NCBI GenBank assembly: GCA_024233215.1
Contig: JACKPW010000018.1
Location: forward strand, 1 to 64,000
DNA from: Verrucomicrobiales bacterium
GTDB taxonomy: Bacteria > Verrucomicrobiota > Verrucomicrobiia > Limisphaerales > J093
Reading direction: 5' to 3'
Length of the DNA: 64,000 nt
The position numbers and the translations under genes were made by a program. The notes below the pieces were generated by a model. The model made no database searches. It had not been told where the DNA came from and saw nothing but the letters and a program-made list of their open reading frames with translations. Shown here in pieces: positions 17,166 to 25,348 of this stretch (position 1 is its first letter; each line of letters opens with the position of its first letter).

Positions 17166-18238
17166 ACACCACCCTCCCGGTTCAACGCGCCAGCCAACTT
17201 CCCGAGGACCACGGTGGCCTCACCTCCTGGCTCGTCGAGGATCTCTGGTGCGACCAGGCCGTCGGCATCCTCGGGGGCGAACCCAAGTGCTGCAAAAGCT
17301 TCCTCGCCCTCGACCTGGCCGTCAGCGTCGCCTCCGGAGCCCTCTGCCTCCGCCGGTTCCGCCCCGTCCTTACCGGCCCGGTGCTCCTCTTTCCCGCCGA
17401 GGACGCCCACGCCGTCGTCCGCCAGCGCCTGCTCGGCATCTGTGCCGCCGCCGGCGTCAACTTCGCCTCCCTCCCGGTCGATGTCATCACCGCCCCGAGC
17501 CTGCGCCTGGACCTGCCCGCCGACCGCCGGCGTTTGGAACGGACCGTCTCGGAGCGTCGTCCCCGCCTGCTCGTGCTCGATCCCTTGATCCGTCTCCATC
17601 GCATCGACGAGAACGAAGCCTCCCAGGTCGCCCCGCTCTTGAGCTTCCTGCGTCAACTCCAGCGTCAGTTCCAGCTCGCCGTGCTCGTCGTGCACCATGC
17701 CCGCAAGGATGCCCACGCCACCCGGCCCGGCCAGGCCCTGCGCGGTTCGAGCGAACTCCACGGCTGGGGCGACTCCAATCTCTACCTCCGCCGCCACAAG
17801 CAATCCCTCACCCTCACCACCGAGCACCGGGCCGCCCCCTCCGCCGATCCCTTCGCCCTCCAGTTGACTCAGCACGGTCCGGCCCTCGCCCTTTCGGTCC
17901 TCGGGGCCCCGTCCGACCCACCAGCCGCCTCGGCCCCGACTCCGGTCGAGCGGGTTCGGGACGCGCTGGCCGGTCTGGATCGGCCCGTCCCGGTGGCCCA
18001 ACTGCGCCAGCTCTGTGCCATGCGTACCGCCACCCTCTGCGACTCCCTGGCCCAACTCACCCGCCAGGGCCTCGTCCTCCGCGAGGCCGGCGGCTACCAA
18101 CTCCGTTTGCCCCTCGTGTCCGGTGCGTCGGCCCCGCCTTTCCCCGTTTCCCACCCCAAGGACCCCCAGGGTAACGGAAACGGGAAACCCCTCGCCCCCT
18201 CCCAACCTCCGGGGGCCCCCTGTTCCGGCGGAGGATAG
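17162..18238 (+). CDS. RepA-like (AAA_25) ATPase, fourth transposon gene
   Basis: A 358-residue RecA-fold ATPase like plasmid RepA/DnaB-type hexamers: GGEPKCCKSFLALDLAVSVA (Walker A with unusual KCCKS), GPVLLFPAEDA, RPRLLVLDPLI (Walker B) and LAVLVVHHARKD. A C-terminal winged helix (VAQLRQLCAMRTATLCDSLA) follows, ending in a Pro/Gly-rich tail. Such an ATPase is unusual as a transposon gene. It might act in target choice or in replicating the element. ATG 17162 overlaps the preceding stop, which makes it part of the transposition operon. Confidence 0.8.
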   Translation: MNTTLPVQRASQLPEDHGGLTSWLVEDLWCDQAVGILGGEPKCCKSFLALDLAVSVASGALCLRRFRPVLTGPVLLFPAEDAHAVVRQRLLGICAAAGVNFASLPVDVITAPSLRLDLPADRRRLERTVSERRPRLLVLDPLIRLHRIDENEASQVAPLLSFLRQLQRQFQLAVLVVHHARKDAHATRPGQALRGSSELHGWGDSNLYLRRHKQSLTLTTEHRAAPSADPFALQLTQHGPALALSVLGAPSDPPAASAPTPVERVRDALAGLDRPVPVAQLRQLCAMRTATLCDSLAQLTRQGLVLREAGGYQLRLPLVSGASAPPFPVSHPKDPQGNGNGKPLAPSQPPGAPCSGGG

Positions 18239-18477
18239 GGCAACGCAGGGATGCGACCCGAGCGCCGTCCGGAACCTGCAGACAGCAGGAGTGAGAAACG
18301 CCGGGCGATCCTCCCCTCACCGGGAGGGTCGTCCGGCCATCCGCTTCTTTGGTGCTCCTCTGCTGGTGCAGCTCAATGCGCTAAATCCCAGGGGGGCGGG
18401 GGGACAGCGTCCCCCTTCTCCTTCCCCCCCCAGCTCCCCTTCACCCTCCTCCATCACCAAACCCGATCAGCCCACCA

Positions 18478-18499
18478 TCATTTACCGTGCGCGCGCTCA
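18478..18499 (-). repeat. Transposon right terminal inverted repeat
   Basis: Read on the minus strand it begins TGAGCGCGCGCACGGTAAAT, matching the left end at 19 of 22 positions. Between the RepA-like stop (18238) and this repeat is ~240 bp without a gene, holding a GGGGAC/GTCCCC hairpin near 18405 and a subterminal GCTGATC copy. Confidence 0.85.
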
Positions 18500-18500
18500 A

Positions 18501-19097
18501 TCTGAAATCGCTCGAACTGCCCTGAGCATCTACCAACAGCACCGACGTGCGCTCGACGTGATCTTTGAGCACAGACCGGACAATCTGCGGGTGGTGTCGG
18601 ACAAGGTTCAGAGGCTTCTTAAGGAGAATGAGGACGAGCTGGGTATCATCATGCAACCCTCAAGCAAGTCCTACATCCGGTTCATTCCTCATGCTTGGGA
18701 TCACGTTGGCAACACACATGGCTACGCATGGGCGGGCACAAGCTGCATGGTCGTTTTTGAGATGGGCGTCGGGGAACGGCGGGCCTCGCTGAATATCATC
18801 TCGGGAAAAGCCCCTGATGCGTGGCTCGACCCTGTTTGGAAGCTTTCGGAGAATCCACCGTTTCACCGATCCAAGTGGAAGAAACGCCCTCGGCAGTGGT
18901 GCACACTGCACTCCACCGGGGCGGTGAGATTTGACCTGGCAGAGGCGGGGATCGATGAACTCGACGGCATAGCGGATAAGATCTACGAAAAGGTTAGGTC
19001 GTCGCTTCAATCTGCAAATACCCAGGACGTGATCACGCTCATTGCTGGGGAACTACCGAAACTCGACGAGGTGTGTCGAGCAGCGGCATCCGATTAG
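18501..19097 (+). pseudogene. PD-(D/E)XK nuclease-superfamily gene, 3' part (split by transposon)
   Basis: 198 codons open without a start of their own: SEIARTALSIYQQHRRALDV, IFEHRPDNLR, then FIPHAWDH and a hydrophobic beta-rich end. The QQHRRALD...IFEHRPD motif is the usual C-terminal block of PDDEXK_4 proteins whose catalytic half is found at 13337-13999. Restored by removing the element, the protein would be about 419 residues. It now lies 26 bp before hsdM. Translation could occur only by fusion from transposon reading frames. Confidence 0.78.
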
Positions 19098-19123
19098 CCA
19101 CAGCTAGGCCTTTGCACCCGCCC

Positions 19124-20602
19124 ATGTCCAACCTCTCCAATCTCGTCAAATCCATCCAGGACCTCATGCGCAAGGACGCCGGCACGTACGGCGACGCACA
19201 GCGCATCGAGCAGATGGCCTGGATGCTGTTCCTCAAGATCTTCGACGACCGGGAGACCGAGTTGGAGCTGATCCGGGATGACTACCGCACACCCATCCCG
19301 GAACCGTTGCGCTGGCGGAACTGGGCTGCGGACGATGAGGGCATCACCGGGGATGCCCTGCTGGACTTCGTGAACAACACCCTTCTGCCGCAGCTCCAGA
19401 CTCTCAGCGGCGGCAACCGCATGCACACGTTGGTCCGCACCACCTTCGAGGATGCCAACAACTACATGAAGAACGGCACCCTGATGCGGCAGGTGGTCAA
19501 CAAGATCAATGGCATCGATTTCAACTCGTCAAAGGACCGCCACCTCTTCGGCGACATCTACGAGAAGATTCTCAAGGACCTTCAGTCAGCCGGAAACGCT
19601 GGCGAGTTCTACACCCCCCGCGCCGTCACCCAATTCATCGTCGATCAGGTGAACCCGCGCCTCGGTGAATCCATCCTCGATCCCGCCTGCGGCACCGGCG
19701 GCTTCCTCACCTGTGTCATCGAGCACCTGCGCAAGCAGGCGAAGACGGAAGCCGACGAGGGCACCATCCAGGAGTGCTTCACCGGCATCGAGAAGAAGGC
19801 CCTGCCGCACGTCCTGTGCATGACCAACCTCTTGCTCCATGGCATCGACGTGCCCAGCAACGTCCGGCACGACAACACCCTCGCGCGCCCGCTGCGTGAC
19901 TGGGGGCCCAAGGAACGCGTCGACGTCATCGTCACCAACCCGCCCTTCGGCGGCATGGAAGAGGACGGTATAGAGGCCAACTTCCCCGCGGAGTTCCGCA
20001 CCCGGGAGACCGCCGACCTCTTCCTCGTACTCCTGATGAAGCTCCTCAAGCCAGGTGGCCGCGCCGGAGTCGTCCTGCCCGACGGCACCCTCTTCGGCGA
20101 GGGCGTGAAGACCCGCATCAAGGAAGCGCTCCTTACCGACTGCAACCTCCACACCATTGTCCGCCTGCCCAACGGCGTCTTCAACCCCTACACCGGCATC
20201 CGCACCAATCTGCTCTTCCTCTCCAAAGGTACGCCTACGAAGGAGGTCTGGTATTACGAGCACCCATACCCACCGGGGGCCAAGAGCTACAACAAGACCA
20301 AACCGATCCGCATCGAGGAGTTCGAACCGGAGAAGAAGTGGTGGGGGAAGCCCGACAAACAGGGCCGCTACTCCAAACGGGAGGAAGCCGAACAGGCATG
20401 GCACGTCCCCGCCGAGGAGATCCAGAAGAACGGCTACAACCTCGACCTCAAGAACCCGAATCGCAGCGATGACGGCCCCGGCGACATCGACCATCTGCTG
20501 CCCGAATACGAGAAGCTTCTCCGACAGCTCGCCGCAACTAAGGCGAGGCTCAAAGCCGACCTCCAAGCCGCCCTCACCGGATCCGCCGGAGGCAACGCAT
20601 GA
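19124..20602 (+). CDS. hsdM: Type I restriction-modification methyltransferase subunit M
   Basis: A 492-residue N6-adenine methyltransferase: N-terminal HsdM helical domain (GTYGDAQRIEQMAWMLFLKI), FYTPRAVTQFIVDQ, SAM motif I ILDPACGTGGFL (about residue 186) and catalytic NPPF in VIVTNPPFGG (about 270). It methylates host target sites and forms the core to which HsdS and HsdR bind. The start MSNLSNLVKSIQDLMRK is typical. The stop overlaps hsdS by ATGA. Placed after the split nuclease gene, it was presumably continuous with hsdR before the transposon arrived. Confidence 0.94.
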   Translation: MSNLSNLVKSIQDLMRKDAGTYGDAQRIEQMAWMLFLKIFDDRETELELIRDDYRTPIPEPLRWRNWAADDEGITGDALLDFVNNTLLPQLQTLSGGNRMHTLVRTTFEDANNYMKNGTLMRQVVNKINGIDFNSSKDRHLFGDIYEKILKDLQSAGNAGEFYTPRAVTQFIVDQVNPRLGESILDPACGTGGFLTCVIEHLRKQAKTEADEGTIQECFTGIEKKALPHVLCMTNLLLHGIDVPSNVRHDNTLARPLRDWGPKERVDVIVTNPPFGGMEEDGIEANFPAEFRTRETADLFLVLLMKLLKPGGRAGVVLPDGTLFGEGVKTRIKEALLTDCNLHTIVRLPNGVFNPYTGIRTNLLFLSKGTPTKEVWYYEHPYPPGAKSYNKTKPIRIEEFEPEKKWWGKPDKQGRYSKREEAEQAWHVPAEEIQKNGYNLDLKNPNRSDDGPGDIDHLLPEYEKLLRQLAATKARLKADLQAALTGSAGGNA

Positions 20603-22290
20603 GCGTCGCTATCAACACCTTCTTCAACAAGTTCGGCGAGCTTCTGGAAACTGAACCAGCCGTGCAGCAAATCCGCACGTTGGTCCTTCGACTGGCAGCA
20701 AGCGGAAAGCTGACCGACCAAAAGAGTGATGATGGGACGGGCAATGATCTCCTTCAAACGATCTTTAGCATTAGGGACAACGCAGCTAGTGCAGGCAAGG
20801 TAAAGCCAAGGCCAAGCGAGCGGCCAATCACAGCTGGCGATACGCTAACCATTCCCACGAATTGGGCTCGGACGACTATCGCAGCAGTCTGCGACCTCCA
20901 AACTGGAGCCACTCCGAGTCGACAAAACAGCAGTTATTTCGGTGGCGACATTGCGTGGCTCGTATCGGGCGACATCAATAAAGGCCAGATCACCAAGTGT
21001 GATGGACGAATTACCGAAGAGGGACTCAGGAACAGCAACTGCAAGATCATCCCAAAAGACTCGGTGCTTATTGCTCTAAATGGTCAGGGGAAAACCCGAG
21101 CGACCGTCGCTATGCTCCGGATTCCCGCGGCCCTCAATCAGTCCTTGGTTTCCATCACTCCGTTCAGCACCGACCATCTCCTCCCGGAGTATGTATTCTG
21201 GAATTTGCGAGGTCGCTACTCTGCAATGCGAGACGTTACCGGCCAAAAGCAACGCCGTGGCCTCAACATGAAACTCGTCGGGCAGCTGTCGCTACCAATC
21301 CCGCCCCTCGCCGAGCAGAAGCGGATTGTGGCGAAGGTGGATGCATTGATGGCGCAGTGTGACCAGCTGGAGGCGCAACTGCGCGAGCGCGACGCCCGCC
21401 AGGCCGGGCTCGCCCTCGCCGCCCTCGCCCGCTTCGCCGAAGCCCCGACCCCCACCAACCTCGAATACCTTTTCCACGACTGCTTTACCCTCACCCCTGC
21501 CGACCTCCGGAAGACGGTCCTCACCCTCGCCGTCCAGGCGAAACTCGCTCCCCAAAACCCGCACGACGGTGATGCGCGAGGCATGATTGACCGCGCGATG
21601 GAGAAGCGGCTGCAGACGATCAAAGCCAAGGGCCTGCGGCGCAAGAAACTCTACGAATCCGAAGAACTCATCCGGGAAGAGGACCTGCCCACCTCGTGGT
21701 GCGTCGAGCGTCTTGCCAATCTTGTCGATCCCGAAAACACGATTTCGTATGGCGTCCTCGTTCCCGGTTCCAACGTTCCTTCCGGGATTCCGTTTGTGCG
21801 AGTCCAAGACTTATCGATCAACAATCCCGCTACGCTGCCCAACAAGACAATCGCAGCAGACGTTGAACGACCCTACGCGCGAACTCGATTGCGCGGAGCT
21901 GAGATATTGTTGTGCGTCGTCGGCGCAACCATCGGACGTCTTGGAGTTGCTCCTGCTTCCTGGGCTGGCGCTAACATCGCTCGTGCGGTGGCTCGAATTG
22001 CGCCGATTGCTGAAGTCAATCGCGATTACCTTCTCCTCGTCTTGCGCAGCCCAATGATTCAATCCTATTTCGCAACTACGACGCGGACCCTCGCTCAGCC
22101 CACATTGAATGTTGGAGCGATAGAGCAGACGCCGATTCCTCTCCCACCTCTCGCCGAGCAACGTCGCATCGTTGCCAAAGTCGATCAACTGATGCCCTTG
22201 GTGGACGAGTGGGAAACACAGCTCGCCGCCATCCGTGCCACCGCCACCCGGCTCCTTGATGCTTTCACGAACCACCTGTCAGACTTATGA
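20599..22290 (+). CDS. hsdS: Type I restriction-modification specificity subunit S
   Basis: A 563-residue HsdS with two target-recognition domains (about 80-240 and 360-520). Each is followed by the conserved spacer pattern: LPIPPLAEQKRIVAKVDALM in the centre and LPPLAEQRRIVAKVDQLM at the end. It sets the bipartite DNA sequence recognised by the complex. The recognition domains are visibly poorer in GC than the conserved central segment, as expected when such domains are swapped between strains. Its start overlaps hsdM and its stop overlaps the metallo-hydrolase gene. Confidence 0.93.
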   Translation: MSVAINTFFNKFGELLETEPAVQQIRTLVLRLAASGKLTDQKSDDGTGNDLLQTIFSIRDNAASAGKVKPRPSERPITAGDTLTIPTNWARTTIAAVCDLQTGATPSRQNSSYFGGDIAWLVSGDINKGQITKCDGRITEEGLRNSNCKIIPKDSVLIALNGQGKTRATVAMLRIPAALNQSLVSITPFSTDHLLPEYVFWNLRGRYSAMRDVTGQKQRRGLNMKLVGQLSLPIPPLAEQKRIVAKVDALMAQCDQLEAQLRERDARQAGLALAALARFAEAPTPTNLEYLFHDCFTLTPADLRKTVLTLAVQAKLAPQNPHDGDARGMIDRAMEKRLQTIKAKGLRRKKLYESEELIREEDLPTSWCVERLANLVDPENTISYGVLVPGSNVPSGIPFVRVQDLSINNPATLPNKTIAADVERPYARTRLRGAEILLCVVGATIGRLGVAPASWAGANIARAVARIAPIAEVNRDYLLLVLRSPMIQSYFATTTRTLAQPTLNVGAIEQTPIPLPPLAEQRRIVAKVDQLMPLVDEWETQLAAIRATATRLLDAFTNHLSDL

Positions 22291-23609
22291 GTCGTCCCAA
22301 TAGATTCTCTTATCACTTCTACCCTGTCGGTCAGGGGCTCTTTGCGACGGGTTCTGTGCGCCGCCGTGAGGAGCGCACCTCGCGTTTGCTTTGGGTCTAT
22401 GACTGTGGGACCTCGTCGAGTCAGAGCCTTATAGGCGCCGGCATCGAGCGGCTCGAGGGTTGGGCCGGTGTACGGCAGCGGATTGACCTCCTTGTTCTTT
22501 CGCACTTCGACCACGATCACATCAGCGGCGTGTGTCGTCTGCTACGGCACTTCACAATTGGGACGCTAATGCTGCCCTATATGTCTCTCGCTCAGCGCCT
22601 TCTGGTGGCGTTTAACGAACGTGAAAGTCATCCGAGTGGTCCAGAGACTGACTTCTACCTCAACCCTGTCGCTTACCTGCTCGCCCAAGAAGGACAGCGT
22701 ATAGAGCGTATTTTATTTGTGATGCCATCCGGTGATCAGGGACCTCCGTATCCCGGAGAGCCACCCATCCCGTCGGAATCCGGTCCATTGGCTGACCCAA
22801 GAAGCGACTTCAAGCCACGCGAGTCTGGCGAGGAGGATGAAATAGGCCCGTTGCTTCAGGCAGCGGAAGGTTTGTCCCACGCCACCGCGGTCGAATTCCT
22901 GCGTTCTGGCTCTTCCGTTACTTTTGGCACATGTCTCTGGGAGTTCATTCCGTACAACGAGGATCCTCAAGAACAGATACGTGCAGACTTTCGACGTGCT
23001 GTGTCTATCCAACGTGACAAACTGCTGCGGGCGCCCACGTCCAGCTCTCGTGAAAGAGAATTGGCGGCTTTGAAGATGCTCTATGAGAGTCAGTTCGGTT
23101 CGGGTTCCAAGGAACGCAACATCATCTCACTGTTTCTGTATTCGGGACCTCTGTATGCCGCCTGGGATGCATGCTCTCTGGAATGGGCTGCGTCGTGGTC
23201 TTGGCATTCGCCTTTGCATTATCGAGTTCGACCATTGCCCGCGTCGCGGCGATGGCGTTGTGGCATCCCGATGGACGAAATGCGACGGTGGCGGTCCAGC
23301 ATTCTCTATTCGGGGGACGGCTACTTGGACTCGCCTGAGCGCCTCGAGAAGCTGGTTCGGTATCTCGATGAACGTCGTGTGCGGCATACTGGCGTGTTTC
23401 AGGTGATGCACCATGGATCCGAGGCCAACTGGCATCAGGGGGTTGCAGCATCGATTTCCCCCTTGTTCAGCGTTTTCAGTTCGGACCCCGGGCGCAAGGA
23501 ATGGCGGCATCCCCACGCCCCGGTCTTGCGAGATTTCGCGCGCTACCGCACAGTTCAGGTTGACAAGGAGACGGATTTCACTGCCACTGGAGTGCTTGTA
23601 AAGAGCTGA
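22287..23609 (+). CDS. Metallo-beta-lactamase-fold protein coupled to hsdS
   Basis: A 440-residue protein with the metal-binding signature LSHFDHDHISG (about residues 71-81) and a later FQVMHHGSEANW block like ComEC-type MBL hydrolases. No membrane segments are seen. The ATG overlaps the hsdS stop (ATGA at 22287), so it is translated with the restriction system. MBL-fold proteins occur in several defence islands, but none is a standard type I subunit. A nuclease or nucleotide hydrolase role is an inference; the substrate is unknown. Confidence 0.75.
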   Translation: MSRPNRFSYHFYPVGQGLFATGSVRRREERTSRLLWVYDCGTSSSQSLIGAGIERLEGWAGVRQRIDLLVLSHFDHDHISGVCRLLRHFTIGTLMLPYMSLAQRLLVAFNERESHPSGPETDFYLNPVAYLLAQEGQRIERILFVMPSGDQGPPYPGEPPIPSESGPLADPRSDFKPRESGEEDEIGPLLQAAEGLSHATAVEFLRSGSSVTFGTCLWEFIPYNEDPQEQIRADFRRAVSIQRDKLLRAPTSSSRERELAALKMLYESQFGSGSKERNIISLFLYSGPLYAAWDACSLEWAASWSWHSPLHYRVRPLPASRRWRCGIPMDEMRRWRSSILYSGDGYLDSPERLEKLVRYLDERRVRHTGVFQVMHHGSEANWHQGVAASISPLFSVFSSDPGRKEWRHPHAPVLRDFARYRTVQVDKETDFTATGVLVKS

Positions 23610-23881
23610 TGCTCAGAACAGCAGCCAGATAAGTGAACGCTTCTCACAACGCTGGTCACCGTCACACAATGACGAACTAGGGAGTCGGCTGCCTCTGTAA
23701 GTATGACCTCCTATTGGTCAAGTCGGCAAGCGACTGTTGTCCAGAGAGAGCACATGCCGTGCATGCAACACATTGGGTCACAGCGTGATGGCACGATCTG
23801 TTCAACCTCCAGAATCGCTGCCACAAATCTGGCACAAGACAGCGCCGATGAACGTAAGGCGTTCATAGCCAGCAGGCACAG

Positions 23882-23932
23882 GGAACCTTTACACGGAGCG
23901 GGTCACAGGTTCGAGTCCTGTATCGCCCACCA
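23882..23932 (+). tRNA. 3' half of a tRNA-Val gene (att-site remnant)
   Basis: The loop TTTACAC (anticodon UAC), an AGCGGGTC-like variable region, a perfect T-arm (ACAGG-TTCGAGT-CCTGT) and the acceptor 3' strand ATCGCCC with ACCA are present. The matching 5' strand GGGCGAT and a D-arm are absent upstream. I read it as the copy of a tRNA 3' end left by an integrating element, not a working tRNA. The surrounding 23610-24069 stretch holds no other supported feature. Confidence 0.65.
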
Positions 23933-24069
23933 CCTTCCCCACCAAGGCTTTGCGTTGATAGCCAAGGGCTTAGGACTCCTTTTCCAGGTTCCCGAAAACC
24001 CCGAGTTGTCGTGAGTTTCCCTGGACTTGTCCGAAGTTGTCGGAAGAAAATTTGGCACTATTTGGCACC

Positions 24070-24240
24070 ATGCTGACGCTGCGCGCAGTCAATCGGAAGG
24101 TGGGAAAACGCTGGATTGTCGATTCGTGTCGATGGCGGCGTGAACGTGCACTGGACCTTCCACAGGCCTTCTCCCGGCAAGACCATCCGTCGCCAACGCC
24201 CGCGGCCTCAGCCAGCCCCGGCGCGGATTCTCGGGCTTGA
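24070..24240 (+). pseudogene. Possible N-terminal remnant of a tyrosine integrase
   Basis: ATG 24070 opens MLTLRAVNRKVGKRWIVDS, which resembles the start of tyrosine recombinases, 137 bp after the tRNA-Val 3' end and in the same direction, the usual place for an integrase. Coding sense then shifts frame and fades. A matching integrase C-terminus is found at 25243-26399. Similarity of this short piece is weak. Confidence 0.3.
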
Positions 24241-24289
24241 TGAACCTGGCACTTGACAGTTGCGGCAAGTTGGCTGAGTGGTCATCAAT

Positions 24290-24308
24290 ACTAATGCCTC
24301 TCATTAGT
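24290..24308. promoter_or_regulatory. Perfect palindrome upstream of the lectin gene
   Basis: ACTAATG (24290-24296) and CATTAGT (24302-24308) form a perfect 7-bp inverted repeat with a 5-bp spacer, 33 bp before the lectin ATG. A TTGACA occurs at 24253 without a convincing -10 partner. It could be an operator. Confidence 0.35.
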
Positions 24309-24341
24309 GATAATGGGACATATAGCACTAACCGACAAAAC

Positions 24342-25079
24342 ATGAAAAATCGAATCCTGACCCACTTCATCCAGTTCAGCCTCCTCATGGGCCTGCCCGT
24401 TGCCGGTGCCCAGGCCCAGACCGTGCGTGGCTTGAACGGCCACTTCTACACCTTGGTTTCCGCCCCAGGGATCACGTTTGAGAGCGCCGTCGGCGCCGCG
24501 GAAGCCACCCTGCGCTGCGGACAGCCCGGCCATCTGGTGACTCTCACCTCCCAAGAGGAATCGGACTTTGTCGTCGGCTCCTTCGGCGTCGCACCACTCG
24601 CCACCAAATGGCTGGGGGCGTATCAGCCCGTCAGTTCCGACGGCGTCACGGGGTGGGCGTGGATCACGGGTGAGCCGTTCAGTTTCACCCAGTGGAACGC
24701 TGGAGAGCCAAACAACGGCTACTACGGTCCCTTCTACGGTTACGAGGATGCCGCGGTGTTCTGGACCGCCGGCAACTGGAACGACGCTCCCTCCGGCTGG
24801 GACTATTACGGCGGCGGCGGATACGTCATCGAGTGGGACGTAGACGCCGCCGTTATTATTGGCGGTTGTGCTACAGGCGTGACCAACGCCGTGGTGGACG
24901 AGGACACTCTCTGCACGATCTCCGATCTGATCGCGGAGTGCGCCGCAGAAGCCACGAATCACGGCGAGTTCGTAAGCTGCGTGGCCCATCTGACCAACGC
25001 CCTCAAGGAGGCGGGACTCATCTCTGGCGAGGAGAAGGGCGCCATCCAGTCCTGCGCTGCTCAGGCCGAGATTCCCTGA
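24342..25079 (+). CDS. Secreted C-type-lectin-domain protein
   Basis: A 245-residue protein: signal peptide (MKNRILTHFIQFSLLMGLPV ... AQA), then a C-type lectin fold from about residue 30 to 165 with GHLVTLTSQEE, WLGAYQ, the calcium/sugar motif EPNN and WND. A short helical C-terminus has three cysteines. It probably binds a carbohydrate outside the cell. It sits between integrase remnants behind a tRNA 3' end, so it is likely island cargo. ATG 24342 was chosen because the signal peptide starts there. A hairpin terminator follows. Confidence 0.75.
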   Translation: MKNRILTHFIQFSLLMGLPVAGAQAQTVRGLNGHFYTLVSAPGITFESAVGAAEATLRCGQPGHLVTLTSQEESDFVVGSFGVAPLATKWLGAYQPVSSDGVTGWAWITGEPFSFTQWNAGEPNNGYYGPFYGYEDAAVFWTAGNWNDAPSGWDYYGGGGYVIEWDVDAAVIIGGCATGVTNAVVDEDTLCTISDLIAECAAEATNHGEFVSCVAHLTNALKEAGLISGEEKGAIQSCAAQAEIP

Positions 25080-25116
25080 TCGGGCGCACAGTTGCATCCC
25101 AACCTTGTTCTGACAG

Positions 25117-25142
25117 GCCGCCCTCAACAGGGCGGCTCTTTC
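25117..25142 (+). terminator. Rho-independent-like terminator after the lectin gene
   Basis: GCCGCCCT (25117-25124) pairs perfectly with AGGGCGGC (25129-25136) over a CAAC loop and is followed by TCTTTC. It lies 38 bp after the lectin stop. Confidence 0.65.
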
Positions 25143-25348
25143 ATGTGGTTGTGAACCTGCCCTCAGGGATGCAACACACCTGAACGTGTCCCGCCGCCGC
25201 TGGCTTCGGGCGATGCGGAACTATTTCGGCTTCAAGGCTTAGCCTCAGGATGTCCTGAGCCACACGGCCGCGTCACATCTCGTTGCGCTTCGGAAGGACG
25301 CTGCCGCCGTTGCCCTCGAACTCGGCAACAGCCCGCAGGTGCTGCTGA

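Larger units (their letters stand above)
14000..18499 (+). mobile_element. Four-gene DDE transposon with terminal inverted repeats
   Basis: A 4.5-kb element carrying, all rightward, a Cys-rich HTH protein, a DDE integrase-type transposase, a TniB/ExeA-like AAA ATPase and a RepA-like ATPase. The ends are TGAGCGCGCCCGCGGTAATT (14000-14019) and the inverted copy ending at 18499; 19 of the first 22 positions match and both start 5'-TGA. Subterminal copies of GCTGATC occur 38 bp (left) and 28 bp (right) from the tips. It splits a nuclease gene: joining codon GAA (13997) to TCT (18501) restores one frame. No clear target-site duplication is seen. Confidence 0.85.

Noticed and set aside
18399..18416. 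GGGGAC/GTCCCC hairpin near the right end of the transposon as a terminator
   Set aside because: The stem is short and no clean T-run follows; C-rich sequence on both sides makes chance pairing likely.
24262..24284. Sequence like a tRNA-Ser/Leu D-arm (GTTGGCTGAGTGGTC)
   Set aside because: No anticodon arm, T-arm or matching acceptor follows, so chance similarity is more likely.
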